Below, one piece after another: positions 27,405-38,390 of a stretch of 64,000 nucleotides of DNA; positions within the stretch are counted from its first letter, which is position 1, and each line of letters begins with the position of its first letter. The translations under genes were made by a program, and so were the position numbers. The stretch spans positions 6,510,001 through 6,574,000 of the forward strand of contig NC_091967.1 of the NCBI RefSeq assembly GCF_036711975.1, written 5' to 3'. Under the pieces are notes generated by a model. That model saw only the letters and a list, made by a program, of their open reading frames with translations. It was not told where the DNA came from and did no database searches. The stretch is from Onthophagus taurus (lineage: Eukaryota; Arthropoda; Insecta; Coleoptera; Scarabaeidae).

Positions 27405-28340
27405 TTTTAAATCCGCTGGGTTGGTAATCATCGTTATTGTTTTATAATCGCTTGTGGATATCGTTTTTAATTTATAACTTTTTGAATTATATCAGAAATG
27501 TTTATCCAAAAACATAAATTTAGATCCTCGGAGCTTTTATGGTTCATGATTAAAAATACGAAATAGTTGGATTGAAATTGTTTATGGATTATGATTTTGT
27601 GACTTATTATAAACAATTTTAATTAATATCAATCTCATCTATATTTTTTAATTCTCGAGGAAAAAAAATATTTTGTTGATAAATGCCACAAATGTGAAAT
27701 GTTTAATACTTTAAATCCGCCAGGTTGGTAATAATTACGGTTGGGTCATAATCGCTTGCGGATATCGTTTTGTTGGTTCTTTATAAACAATTCTCATATA
27801 CAACATTTTATCCTACCATTTTTAGTTTTCTAGGTAGTACAGAAATGATTATCCAAAAACCACACTTTAAAGCTTTGGGGATTTTATAGTTTATGATCAA
27901 AATGTGAAATACTTGGAAAGAAATTATTAATGTATTATGATTTTGTGATTTATTTTAAACAATCTTTATTTTGAGATAATAACCAATATGATAAATGAGT
28001 CATAGTTAAAATATTTGAGATTTTAAATCCGCTGGGTTGGTATCATCATGATTGATTTATAATCGCTGCAGGTATCGTTTTGTTGGTTTATTGCAAACAA
28101 TTCTCATCCACATCACTTTTTATCATTTTTAATTTCCGAGATGTAATAGAAAATCTTTTACCTCAAAAACGCCTATTTAGAGCTTTTAAGGTTTTATAGT
28201 TTATAACCAAAAATACGGAATACTTTTTAAGAATTTGGTTGTAGATTACGTTTATGTGATTTAGTAATAACAATTTTTATTAATATCATTCTCATCAACA
28301 ATTTCTAATTTTGGAATAGAAAATTATTTCGTTATTAAAC
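27405..28340. repeat. Three diverged tandem units of 304-312 bp
   Basis: Units begin near 27,405, 27,709 and 28,021, each with TTTAAATCCGC followed by the GGTTGGTA motif. They share further landmarks in order: ATAATCGCT...GATATCGTTTT, TTATCCAAAAAC, TTTATAGTTTATGA and GATTATGATTTTGTGA. The spacing is 304 and then 312 bp. Sequence identity looks moderate. No open frame is conserved between units. Confidence 0.7.
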
Positions 28341-29630
28341 GCCTTAAATGATTCATTACGTACAATTTCCATCTACAAAATTTTTGAACATTATTTTTCG
28401 TTTTCGCGTTAGGGATGAATATTTCCCAGAGAGGTCAATTAAAGATATTTTTATTTGTAACTCTTAAAAATTTTTCAATTTGATAGTTGAGTGTACAAAA
28501 ATAAGTGAATAAATTTACATCACAAAATTACTAAGTCTACATATAATACGTAATTGCCCAATATGTGGATAATTTATCAACTGATAATGAGTACTAAATC
28601 GTATATAAATGTAGGTATGTTTATATTTAAACGAAGGTTAGTTTTCCTTCTGGTTTATTTAAATGTAAAATAGCCTTGACATTTCCTTTCCCAACAATCG
28701 ATCAGTTTTCTTGCTTTGAATAACGAATAGTTGAGGGGGCAATTTAATTTTCATCGATTATAAAAAGTATCTATTCGTTCTATTTCTAAATTTTTAAATA
28801 AAATTGATTGAATTGGTTTATATTTTTATTACGAGGGTTTGAAGTGGTTAATTCAGAAAGAGGGTACTGGAAAAATGTAATTGAAAAATAATACGGGTTT
28901 TTTTTCTACCCGTAAATTTAACTTTATGGTATGGGAATATTTATTTTATAACTCACCTAGAGAGTGGAGGAAAGCACACATTCGGCGTAGAACTGTGCTT
29001 TCAATCTAAAAATACGTGCCTGCGCTATAATTTAATATGCAGTAATGTATCATTGGAAAATTCCCTAAGCAATTTATCGATTTCCTGTCCAAATATTTGC
29101 CTTCTATCGCTAATCATCGGCAGATTTATGGTACAAGCGGTTGTAAAGTTTTTTAAATGGTTATGTTATTGCTTTTACCGTACCAGGTGGAAGCTTTTGG
29201 CAATGTTAATTTCGATTTCGAGTAATTGGAGTTTGATCACTGTCATTTCCGCCATATTTCCTGAAATTCGTTATTTGACGTGTACGAATTTTAATTTTAT
29301 GCTTCAAAGCGTTTGTGGTGACCTTTTATTAAAAGGTAATACGATTTATAACAAAGCGTATTAAACGCGTGCACAGGAATTCTCGGCACGAAATTGATTT
29401 TTCCGGCCCTTTGTAATTTTAATTATCTCTGTCACGACTGGTGTGAAGCAATGATGGTTCCTCATAATTTATTAATTTAATAAATTACAAACCTTCACGC
29501 GATTGCCCTACAATGCCCTGTAACGCTGTAATGTACACTACATTATCAATGCTTTTCTTTACGATAAAGAATTTTTGATCCCGACATTTTTCTTGTTAAC
29601 AGTATTTTACGTTTATGCGGTAAAAGGGGG
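28341..29630. other. Non-coding stretch, no gene seen
   Basis: AT-rich. A 103-codon frame at 29,053-29,364 has no family resemblance and no supporting splice sites, and I regard it as accidental. Confidence 0.4.
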
Positions 29631-29633
29631 TTC

Positions 29634-30012
29634 ATGGAATATTCAGACAGGGAAGCTCGTACTATTCGTGCCTACAGACGCGATCCATTAGATGATTTTG
29701 CACCTACTTACAGACAGGTACTCTGGAAAAGCTCTACTAAAAAGAGATCGAGGTCGCTGAAAGCGGAAAAAGAAGTGGGATCGAATGGGGAAATTTAATA
29801 GACGCGCCCGCTTTAGTCGCCGTCGTCGTCGTCGTCGCCTGCATTTCAGGCATGAAAGAGCCCGAGATATTGATTCGGTAATCGGCCCTTCCTCACTTCC
29901 GGTGGCTTCCGAAGCTCAATAATTTCTTAGAGTAATATCCGAAGAAATTACGTGGAAATCCAAAGGTTACAAATTATAAAATAAAAATATCTAATCTTAA
30001 AAAAAAAAAAAA
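29634..30012 (+). other. Retrocopy-like segment with two overlapping short ORFs and poly(A)
   Basis: Two frames overlap by 14 nt. The first (29,634-29,798, 54 residues) starts MEYSDREARTIRAYRRDP. The second (29,785-29,922, 45 residues) starts MGKFNRRARFSRRRRRRR and owes its arginine run to a CGT/GTC repeat. The segment has more G+C than its flanks. It is followed by AATAAA at 29,980-29,985 and a run of 14 A at 29,999-30,012, the arrangement expected of a reverse-transcribed polyadenylated RNA. I do not recognise either product. The first ATG is preceded by AAAGGGGG, which may be coincidental. A host exon with an acceptor near 29,602 is an alternative. No flanking target duplication was found by eye. 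Confidence 0.4.
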
Positions 30013-33000
30013 TTGTAAATAAGTGATTAATCATTGTCTGCACTAATATTTGTACTAGACAACAATAACAGTATTGTAATATTAATTATGCAAAAAAGAA
30101 ACTTAAGTAAGTTTTCTATTATCTTATCGCTGTGTTTTTTTTAAACCCATTTGAAACATTTACGTGTTTTGAAAGTATTTTCATTAACAGATTCGAATGT
30201 GAGCAGTTAGGGTGGGCGAATATAATGTTATTATTTTTAAAAAAATGTTATTTATATTTTTTAATATAATACTTTAATAAGTTTTTTAAACAAACTCGCG
30301 ATCTTTTAGTGTGTGTTAATAATAATAGTAAGTACTTTTATTAGTTGTTTTTGTGAATTAACTTTAAATTTTCGTCCACAAAAAAGTGAAACAAAATTAT
30401 AGTATCTTTTTTCTCATTTTTATTGTCTAATAATATCGTTTCGCCTCTGCAACGAATGATTTTATTTTTGGCCGCTATCTTATAAATAGTTGAAATGCAT
30501 TGTTGCATAGTAACTAGAATTATAAGGTTATATGGCACTGAATACCCTCAGAAATCCGTCAGATATTGAGGCCTTATTTGTGCCAAAGGTGTTACTTTTA
30601 ATGCCAACCTATATTTGCTGATCAGAGCAGCATAATAGTTATTACTCTGTATAATAGTTGCATGAGAATGGTCAGGACTAAAGTGTGACCACTTTTAAGT
30701 TCTGGACTTATCGGAATTGTGAAAGTATTTCCAAAACAATGCTGGGTTCTGACCATAAAAATAAAAGACTTGCATCTGCAAAACAATTATCTTTAAACAG
30801 CATTGATAAACTGATGCAATAATAATTGATAACATGGTAATTTTGGACTCACAGCCTTTATTGCTTATGGATATTGTAGAAGGGATGATAGTCGGTGTGT
30901 ATTAAGACCTCAAATTCTTGCAGATGTAAAAATTTGGTTTAACTTTAACTTTCGTTCTAAAACGTACACCGTTAATCGTAAAGCAACACTGCTTGGAGAT
31001 CAACAGATTTTCTGTCGATCCTGAGAAACAGCTTCTCGTTTAGAATTTTTTTTGATTCACCTTGAATTAGGAAAAGAAATCAATGGGAGAGGTTGTGACT
31101 AAAACATCGATTTCTAATAAATAGCTGGAATAAAGATTTACCACTTATTTCTTTACACCAATCTTGATCATATTGTAGTAAATATTTCTCAATTCTCTAT
31201 ATATGATCATGTATCTAATTGTAAGTACAATTTCTTGTAAACTCATACACATTATTTACAAATAAATCTATATCTTTGCACATCGTTGCTGTGATAGTGT
31301 CGCTTTATGTGAAACTCGAAGCATGAAATCCCGCGAAAAATTGCAGTTCTAATTTAATTCTATAAATAGCTTCATGGTAAAACCAATGGTAAATAAGGCA
31401 CTTGCTTACATTGACTTGGCTCTGTTATGGAGTAACTCATTGAAGAATTATATACGTTGCGTAGGTTTCTAATTCATTAATTATGTTTATTTCGTTTGGT
31501 ATCAATCCAAACGTCCAAAACAAACATTTTACGATAATTTATTTATTAATCTATGCTTTGTATTATATACTCTATATATATTTTAAACGATTTTGATAAG
31601 AAATTAAGGCTAAAACGTTTCTTTTTATTAATTTTCATTGTAATAACAATTTTATTAATTTTTTATTTTATTATTACTAAACATTTAAAAATACAATCGA
31701 CTAAAATAATACCAACCCATTTATTGCGTAAAGATCGTAAGCCCACACTTTATATTCGTTCAGCTTCTTCAACATCGGACAGAATTTCCGAGTTCTCTCC
31801 GCCTAAATAAACACACCGAATGTTTGCTAGTCATTTCTGATATTGAATTCCGAACAGTTGCTGTCTAGCAAACACAATCTCGCTGCGTTATCCTCAACGT
31901 TCGCGCAGCGCATGCATATTCTCCAATAGCAAAGTTTCATCCCCACATGACATTTCCGAGTAGCTTTCCTCTTCATTACTCGATCTGTTCTTTTACGTTG
32001 GTTTATTTCGCACCAAGCGTCGGAAGTGTGCGAACTGGAATCTGGTTGATTCGCCTCACTTGGTATTCTGCTGTTGATCGAGCGCGACTCTAATTTGCAC
32101 GTAGATTGCGGTGGAGCGTTAATTCACAATGACGGGGGGTTTCTACCTGGGAATGTTGAAGGGGGGCACTAAGTTCTCCCTCTATTCCCGGGCGTTGATC
32201 GTTTGATTTCAATTAGAATGTGCTGACGCTCAGATAGACACTATTGAAATAGTTCAATCAACTATCAAATGAAACCCCTTTGTAAGTGATTAATATAACC
32301 CATGATATTATTAATTAACATATAAATAGAGTCTTTCAATTAATGTAATCATTATATTACTTACATAGGCAATGTCATATCCATTCATGATGATGCCATC
32401 TGCACTCAACTGTTTCCCGACTTCCATGTCAAAAAGGGCCAAAAAGATGGAGGGTCCCGGAAATAAATTACATAACGCCGACGATAAATTCGTGGTACAA
32501 TAAGCGTTTGTCGGTTCGTTTCGCCTCTGAAGTCAGCGGAAGAAGAACACCACGCTATTTGTAACTGCCAGCTGACGGTGAACGCGAAAACGATAGACGG
32601 AGCCCCTCTTTTCTACGTGGCTGATGTTCATTTGTTAGTGACAGAGATTCGTGGTCGTCTACAAATCCCGGATTTTATTTTGAATCCCCGGTAGCGTGAA
32701 TAGAGGTTTGGATGCGATCACAATTTATTAAACGTCAAACTGACGTGGTGAGGACAATATGGTTACTGTGTACCCGGCAATATCAAAAAGAACGAATTGA
32801 AAAGACGAAAATTCCGATTTTGTTACAATGAAAGTAACATTAATCATCGAGGAACGGTTTATAAATATGGAGTATAATCTAGGCGTAGTTTTAAATCGGT
32901 CAATGTTAAACTTGCACAATCTGTAGATGTATGGGTTAAATTGTTATTTAAGTCTGGAGTAGTAAACCAAATTTAAGACGACCGTTAAAAGTGAATGATC

Positions 33001-33400
33001 TATATTTATAGTTGCCGTTCTAGAACAGCTAAAATCTTTCGAAATGGCGTGGTTTTGAAATTGCTCGTTTAAAAAAAAAAGACATGTCAAAAACGTTTAG
33101 TCTGGGATAAATGAATGCAAAGCTATCTCGGTGAACATATTTCTTGGCGTTGGAGACCCTTCCAAGATCATAAATCATGCGTTTCCATTGCCATCGTGTT
33201 CACTATAAATCTTTTTTTGCAAACTTATTTATTTTTCTTTGTAATATTAGTTCATTCATATCATATGATATTAATTTTGTCTAATGCAAAATTATTTCAA
33301 CTTCAATGAATATTTACAAAATAAAACATGCACGAAGCTGGTCAACTCAGTATTATACAATATTAAAGATGGTTTTATGATTATAATAGAAAGCAGTAGG
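30013..33400. other. Non-coding stretch, no gene seen
   Basis: Frames at 30,341-30,538 and 31,553-31,810 are hydrophobic, AT-driven and unsupported. The stretch from 31,870 to 32,700 is richer in G+C and could hold regulatory sequence or an untranslated exon, but no specific signal can be named. Confidence 0.4.
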
Positions 33401-33418
33401 TGGCGCTAATAAACAAGA

Positions 33419-33660
33419 TTATAGTAAGATTATAGAAGACGTTTCTGCTTTCATTTTAACAATAATAAAGGGTTCTTTTTTCTGGCAGCTTTGATAACAT
33501 CGATCCAATTGGTTGTTACATGGATGGATAATCAGGATGCGACACATTGTGTTGACATAAAGTTTAATATTTCCATTTTGCCCACCACACTGATCAGAGT
33601 ACATGACCAGTTTCTTAGTTGTCGGCTTTTCGACCAATTAAGCAGTGGTCTCTTGCGGCC
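33419..33660 (-). pseudogene. Fragment of a transposon-associated protein with SDQCGGQN motif
   Basis: On the minus strand the frame ending at 33,419 contains KKLVMYSDQCGGQNGNIK followed by a short cysteine-containing stretch. A YSD-x-CGGQN-x-N motif is familiar from repeated, unnamed insect proteins that behave like transposon-borne genes (recollection, not a search). Only about 70 codons remain, with no matching upstream or downstream part, so this is a relic. Next to it, at about 33,645-33,665, lies the TCTTGCGGCCGAGG motif shared with the GCCTCGC repeats. Confidence 0.4.
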
Positions 33661-36426
33661 GAGGGTTAGAAAACTCAGAAACTCTGGATCTGGATTATCG
33701 ATGATTTATTGTCATTGGAATTTTGATTTTATCTGATTTTAACGGTAACAAAACGAATATTAAAAAGTTATTTACTTTTAAGAGTTATTTTATATAACTA
33801 CTGTTTTCCTGTTGATAATCATACTAAAACTAATTATGATGTTAGGATTGATTGTTGCTACGTGTTTAGTGGTTATATTCGTTATAAAACGAGACGGAAA
33901 ATTTAATCCCACGAAGCAACGACTGTCACCCATTCTCACAAAGGCGTAAAGTTCCACAATTCGCCGCTCTGTCACATAAAATGCTAAGCTCGTAAACCCG
34001 AACATGCCTTCTACCAACAGTAGCTGTAATGATGGTAAGGTATAGTTCCTTTTTTTTATACAGAATAAAAGAACAATGGTAATATAAAAGGAAATTGGAG
34101 AAGACAATGCCCATGTATGTTGTCGGTACTGAAAAATGTTATTATAGGTTTTTTTTCTCGTTGGATTTTTTTCATTTTTACTCAGATATATTCCCATTTA
34201 CTAAAAATATTTGGAGGAATAAAAAGATCACTTTGGAAATTTAAATTTTTTTATGAAGATGTTTTTCTGTTATTTTTTATCGTTAGTATATGTGCGCGTT
34301 TAACATTTTAATATTCTTTCTACAAAATTAGATTCGAAGCTCATAAATCGAGCTCAAAGGATTCTTTTTTTAGTGGCCTATAGATGTCTTGTTTGAAAGA
34401 AAACGGTCCAATTTTCTAAATGTGTCAATACAAAGGGCGTAAAGTTTACGTCCACGTCACGTACTCTACTCGGAAAATTGCCTTCTTCTCTTTATATCGA
34501 CGCTTTCATGGCCACTCACTTATCATCCTCTGTAGCAATTTGGCTCTATTGTTGACTACCTCACACCATCATAACGGCCATAACTCGAGACGAGGGGCGA
34601 TTCATCAGAGGAGTTGCCGTAACTAGAAAGCTCTAAAACGATGTTTCAAACCACGAAAACGTGTTTGGCTCTATTTTTCCACGTCTGGGCCATCATTCAT
34701 TGTCTGCGTCGGTGGAGACATTGGAGGGCTGTTTTGGGACCGTTCCGAGCCCTCGACTTTGCGATTGATGTCCAGCACTAAATCTCAAGCTAATTGGTGC
34801 TTGATGTTTGGATCCCTCCGGGTCGCTACTAGCTTTACCGGAGCTTCCAGACGTAACGGACGTGGTTGAATTAAGACGGCGATTTAATTTGGTTGGGAAA
34901 AGCTTCTTCCACTTACTCGACCTATCGATCTGTGTGTTGTAATTATAGATTGTAGGCTATAAAATCGACTCAACTATGTCGACAAAGTGATAAAAATTGT
35001 CTATTGGAGATTAAGTATCCGTTACCCCTTATGGAGCCGGTTAATGGAAAACAAAACCCCATCAATCTTACTTAGTTGGCCTTTACGAACGAGAAGTATT
35101 CAATCAATCCTTGATATTCGACCTTAATTATAATACCTTCTCTTTTGTTTTTCAGTGATCTTCTTATCCACCATTAAAAGCTCTTTTTTAGTTCGAATCT
35201 TTGTTAGAACACAAAGCACTTCGTTATACGAGCCTATTTTAGTAAAGTAGCTTGTAATGAAAAGACGGCAACGGTAATTGCCTTCCAGTTATATTTTAAC
35301 TTAAGATCTTTACCATTGCACTCGTTTCTATAAAACATAAAAATATGAAAATAGTTAACGAATGAAGATGTTCTGATTCTACTTGAATCAACTGAAAATC
35401 TTACAAACGCCTCCATTGTTCTTCCGACCCCTTTGTTTAAACTTGAAACGGTGCCTTGTTATGCTCCCGCATTCAATCCACCTTGATTGAACAAACAACG
35501 TACAGAATTATATTGTAAACAAAACTCCATGCTAGCTAACTAAATTTGAATAATATACAGAACGGTTACAAGAATTATTTGAAATACTGATCAGAAAATC
35601 AATATTATTGTGGTAAGGTTAATTTAATGAAAGTTCGTATCAAAACTATTTTTCAACACATTTTTGAACTTCGATTAGGGACAAGAACTTTTACGATATC
35701 GTAACGGGGGAATTCTAATTTCCAATGGAACGAGTGAAAAAGTAAAAAGACTAAAAAAAGATCGGAACTCGACCGCCAACGAGTCGAGATTAAAAAAGGT
35801 AGCCAAGCAAATTATTTTAAAAATTGCCCGGTTGATATTCCTTCTAGTTCGTTTTCCGTTTCTTTTTCCCCGTCTTTTTTTATTTCACCCCCATCTAAAA
35901 AGCTTTCCAACGTCAATAAACTCTGACCCGCAGAAACCGTCTGCATCAAATAACTTGCCCCCAAGTTTCGTTTTTTATTCTCGCTTTCATCCCCCATCCC
36001 TTTGTTTTTGTTATCGCCAAAATTCATTTTGATTTTCGGTTGTAACCTTACGCGGACAGCCCGAGGGAGTTTCGAGGGTGATATTTCATATAGCTTACGG
36101 TGTATCTTGTTTATGTAAAGGCAGAATAGGCAATTAGGGTAAAATATCGGCCCAGTGGGGACCTTGGGAAGAGAGCCAAAGGACTCGCGAACAGTAAAGG
36201 ATGATTTGCTAGCTCGCTTCTGGAGCTTTACCGACCAAGCGAGTTTTCGTGCGCAAGATTAAGGGACGACTATCTAAATGAAAACGAGACTTTTGCGACA
36301 AGTTAAGAATATTCATGGGAGCTCGTATCATAATTGTAAATCTTTTGAGGGTTAATTAAAGCTTAAACGATAGAAATTAATTTAATAAATATGTTTAAAT
36401 GATTTATGTCATTTTAAACTATTTTT
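33661..36426. other. Non-coding stretch, no gene seen
   Basis: The 135-codon minus frame at 33,790-34,197 overlaps other frames and has no recognisable domain. Between 34,600 and 34,900 the sequence is richer in G+C, without identifiable content. Confidence 0.4.
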
Positions 36427-36450
36427 ATGTTTTCTTTCATTTTGTTACAG

Positions 36451-36475
36451 ATGGAAGACGATGACTTAAAGGATG
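36451..36475 (+). other. Candidate 25-nt leader microexon of 5-HT7 carrying a uORF start
   Basis: An acceptor (TTTTGTTACAG, ending at 36,450) is followed at once by ATG and, 25 nt later, by GATG with the donor GTAAGT at 36,476. Joined to the exon that begins at 42,782, it makes an open frame of 28 codons that starts MEDDDLKDG and ends LPPQSILEDV. Its stop is at 42,841-42,843, before the receptor start at 42,931, so it would be an upstream ORF in the leader. The junction keeps the frame open, which is weak support. A longer or unrelated exon remains possible. Confidence 0.35.
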
Positions 36476-37439
36476 GTAAGTCGAACCGCTTTAAACCCTT
36501 CAATTTCGTGAATACCTCGCCGTCTTTTACTAACCGCAGTGAAAACGTTTTTGAACTGCTTCCAGAACGCGAGCTTACGTTGAAACCCCAAAGTTGTATT
36601 AAGTGTACCCTGGGGATTAAGCGAAACCTTCATTTGTACCTGTCTTTGCTAAATAACCTCCCGTTTGAATACCGCACTCATTTGATATCAAAGCGATGTA
36701 GAATTCATATAAATAGAGTACTTCGTTTTTTTAATAAAAAAGAAACAGAATAATTATCTTGTTGCTTCTGAACGTAATTTATTATGTAGCATTATAACAT
36801 TTTAAATAGGTTGTGTTTAGAATTAAAGACAATATAATTTTACTTTAGACTTTTGGAAGATAATAATAGATAACGACAATTTATGTATTTTTATGGCAAA
36901 GAAAAAAAAAACAATGGGGTTTAATTAGATGTTAAATAAATAAGTAGTCCACACACACATTAAATTTATTTTGCGAGGTAATAAATATGTTTGGAAAATG
37001 TTGTAGAAATTTTAAAATGTTTATGAATTATTTATTTCGTGAAAAAGTATGAGAAGGATATTTCGATATGATATTTTGTTTGAGAAAGAAAAATGATTAT
37101 GAAGCTAAGAAAAATAATTTGAAATATCCGGATAATCCGGAACATAAATCAGGAAGCTGGCTTTGCTTGGATAAGTGGCTTTATAAAGCGAAATTCAACA
37201 TTATCGATTAGAAACCGAGAAAATAGCAGATAAACCGATAATTTACTAACTAATTAACTTTTATTAACTTTTCCAAGAAGATTTGTCAAGGACAGCATGC
37301 TGACAGTAGGCTATGCCGGTTAACCTCTGTGTTAGTTTGCCAAAACTATCTCCAAGATTTTCCTTTCACAAAAAAAAATTACTGGAAAATGTTGGGATCT
37401 TGGCAACAAATCTACCTAAAGTTTCGTACCACTAATAAT
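36476..37439. other. Non-coding stretch, probably intronic
   Basis: No supported gene. The frame that continues past the donor at 36,476 to 36,753 is read-through of the putative intron. Confidence 0.4.
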
Positions 37440-38390
37440 ACTTATGATTTCAGTTTTCTACAACTAATTTCAGTATTTTACGGTTGATGTTAAGTATCTA
37501 GTAAATATTTTTAGTGTCCAGTGGTCGATTCTAGTAAGTTTAATGATTGATGCCAATATCTTGTGCAACCTCAATAACGATTGGTTCAGCATCTAGAAGT
37601 CAGGTGCAATTTTGGTAGTCACTAGAATCAAAATGTAGTGATTGATTTCAATATCTAGTAAATAATTTCAATATTCAATACATGAATATTGAATTTCAGT
37701 ATCTAGTGTTTGATTACACTACCCATAGGTTGTTTTCAATATCAAAAGAATCATTTCAGTATGCAGAGTATGATTCCAGTATCCAGCATTCCAGTATTTA
37801 TGAGACCAGAGTCACTCTGGTATTCAATGAATGTTTCGAATACCCACTTTTTAATTTAAAAATATCTGGTGGTTGCTTTCTATATCTAACTGATGATTCC
37901 AATATCTATTGATTGATTTTGGTGTACTATGCAAGATTCTAGTATCCAGTTGTTGATACAGTATCTATAACATTTTGCACAGTATCGAAAAATCAAATAC
38001 AGTTGCCATAGCGATTAGAGTAACTATTGAATGATTCCAGTACTCAGCGGATGATTCCAGTATATGGTTGATAATTCCAGTATTCATTGGGTTATTCCAG
38101 TATCCAATAATTGATTCCGGTATATCTAGTACTTAATTGAAGTACCCAGTGGATGATTGCAATATATCTAGTGGCTCTTTGCTGTAGTCAACGGACAATT
38201 CTAGCATTCATTTGATGATTTCAGTACCCAGAGTATGATTTCAATATCCACTGGACAATTCTAGGTATGATTCTAGTATACTGTGGTTGATTACCGTTTC
38301 CAATGTATGAGTTTAGTATCTATTAGATGATTCCTGCATCAAGTAGTTGATTCCAGTATATCTAATGGTTATTTCCAGTATCTAATTCAT
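37440..38390. repeat. Minisatellite of about 20-22 bp units (TGATTCCAGTATCCAGTGG)
   Basis: Dozens of degenerate copies of TGATTCCAGTATCCAGTGG and variants (GATTTCAATATCTAGT, GATTCTAGTATCC) follow each other over about 950 bp. The open frame at 37,682-37,912 is only translated repeat. The same unit forms a second array at 41.4-41.8 kb. Confidence 0.85.

Noticed and set aside
31553..31810. 85-codon hydrophobic frame
   Set aside because: The composition follows from AT-rich DNA. No intron, promoter or family support.
33790..34197. 135-codon frame on the minus strand
   Set aside because: No domain, no splice support, competing frame in the same place, and AT-driven composition in its first and last thirds.
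37682..37912. 76-codon frame
   Set aside because: It is translated minisatellite sequence.
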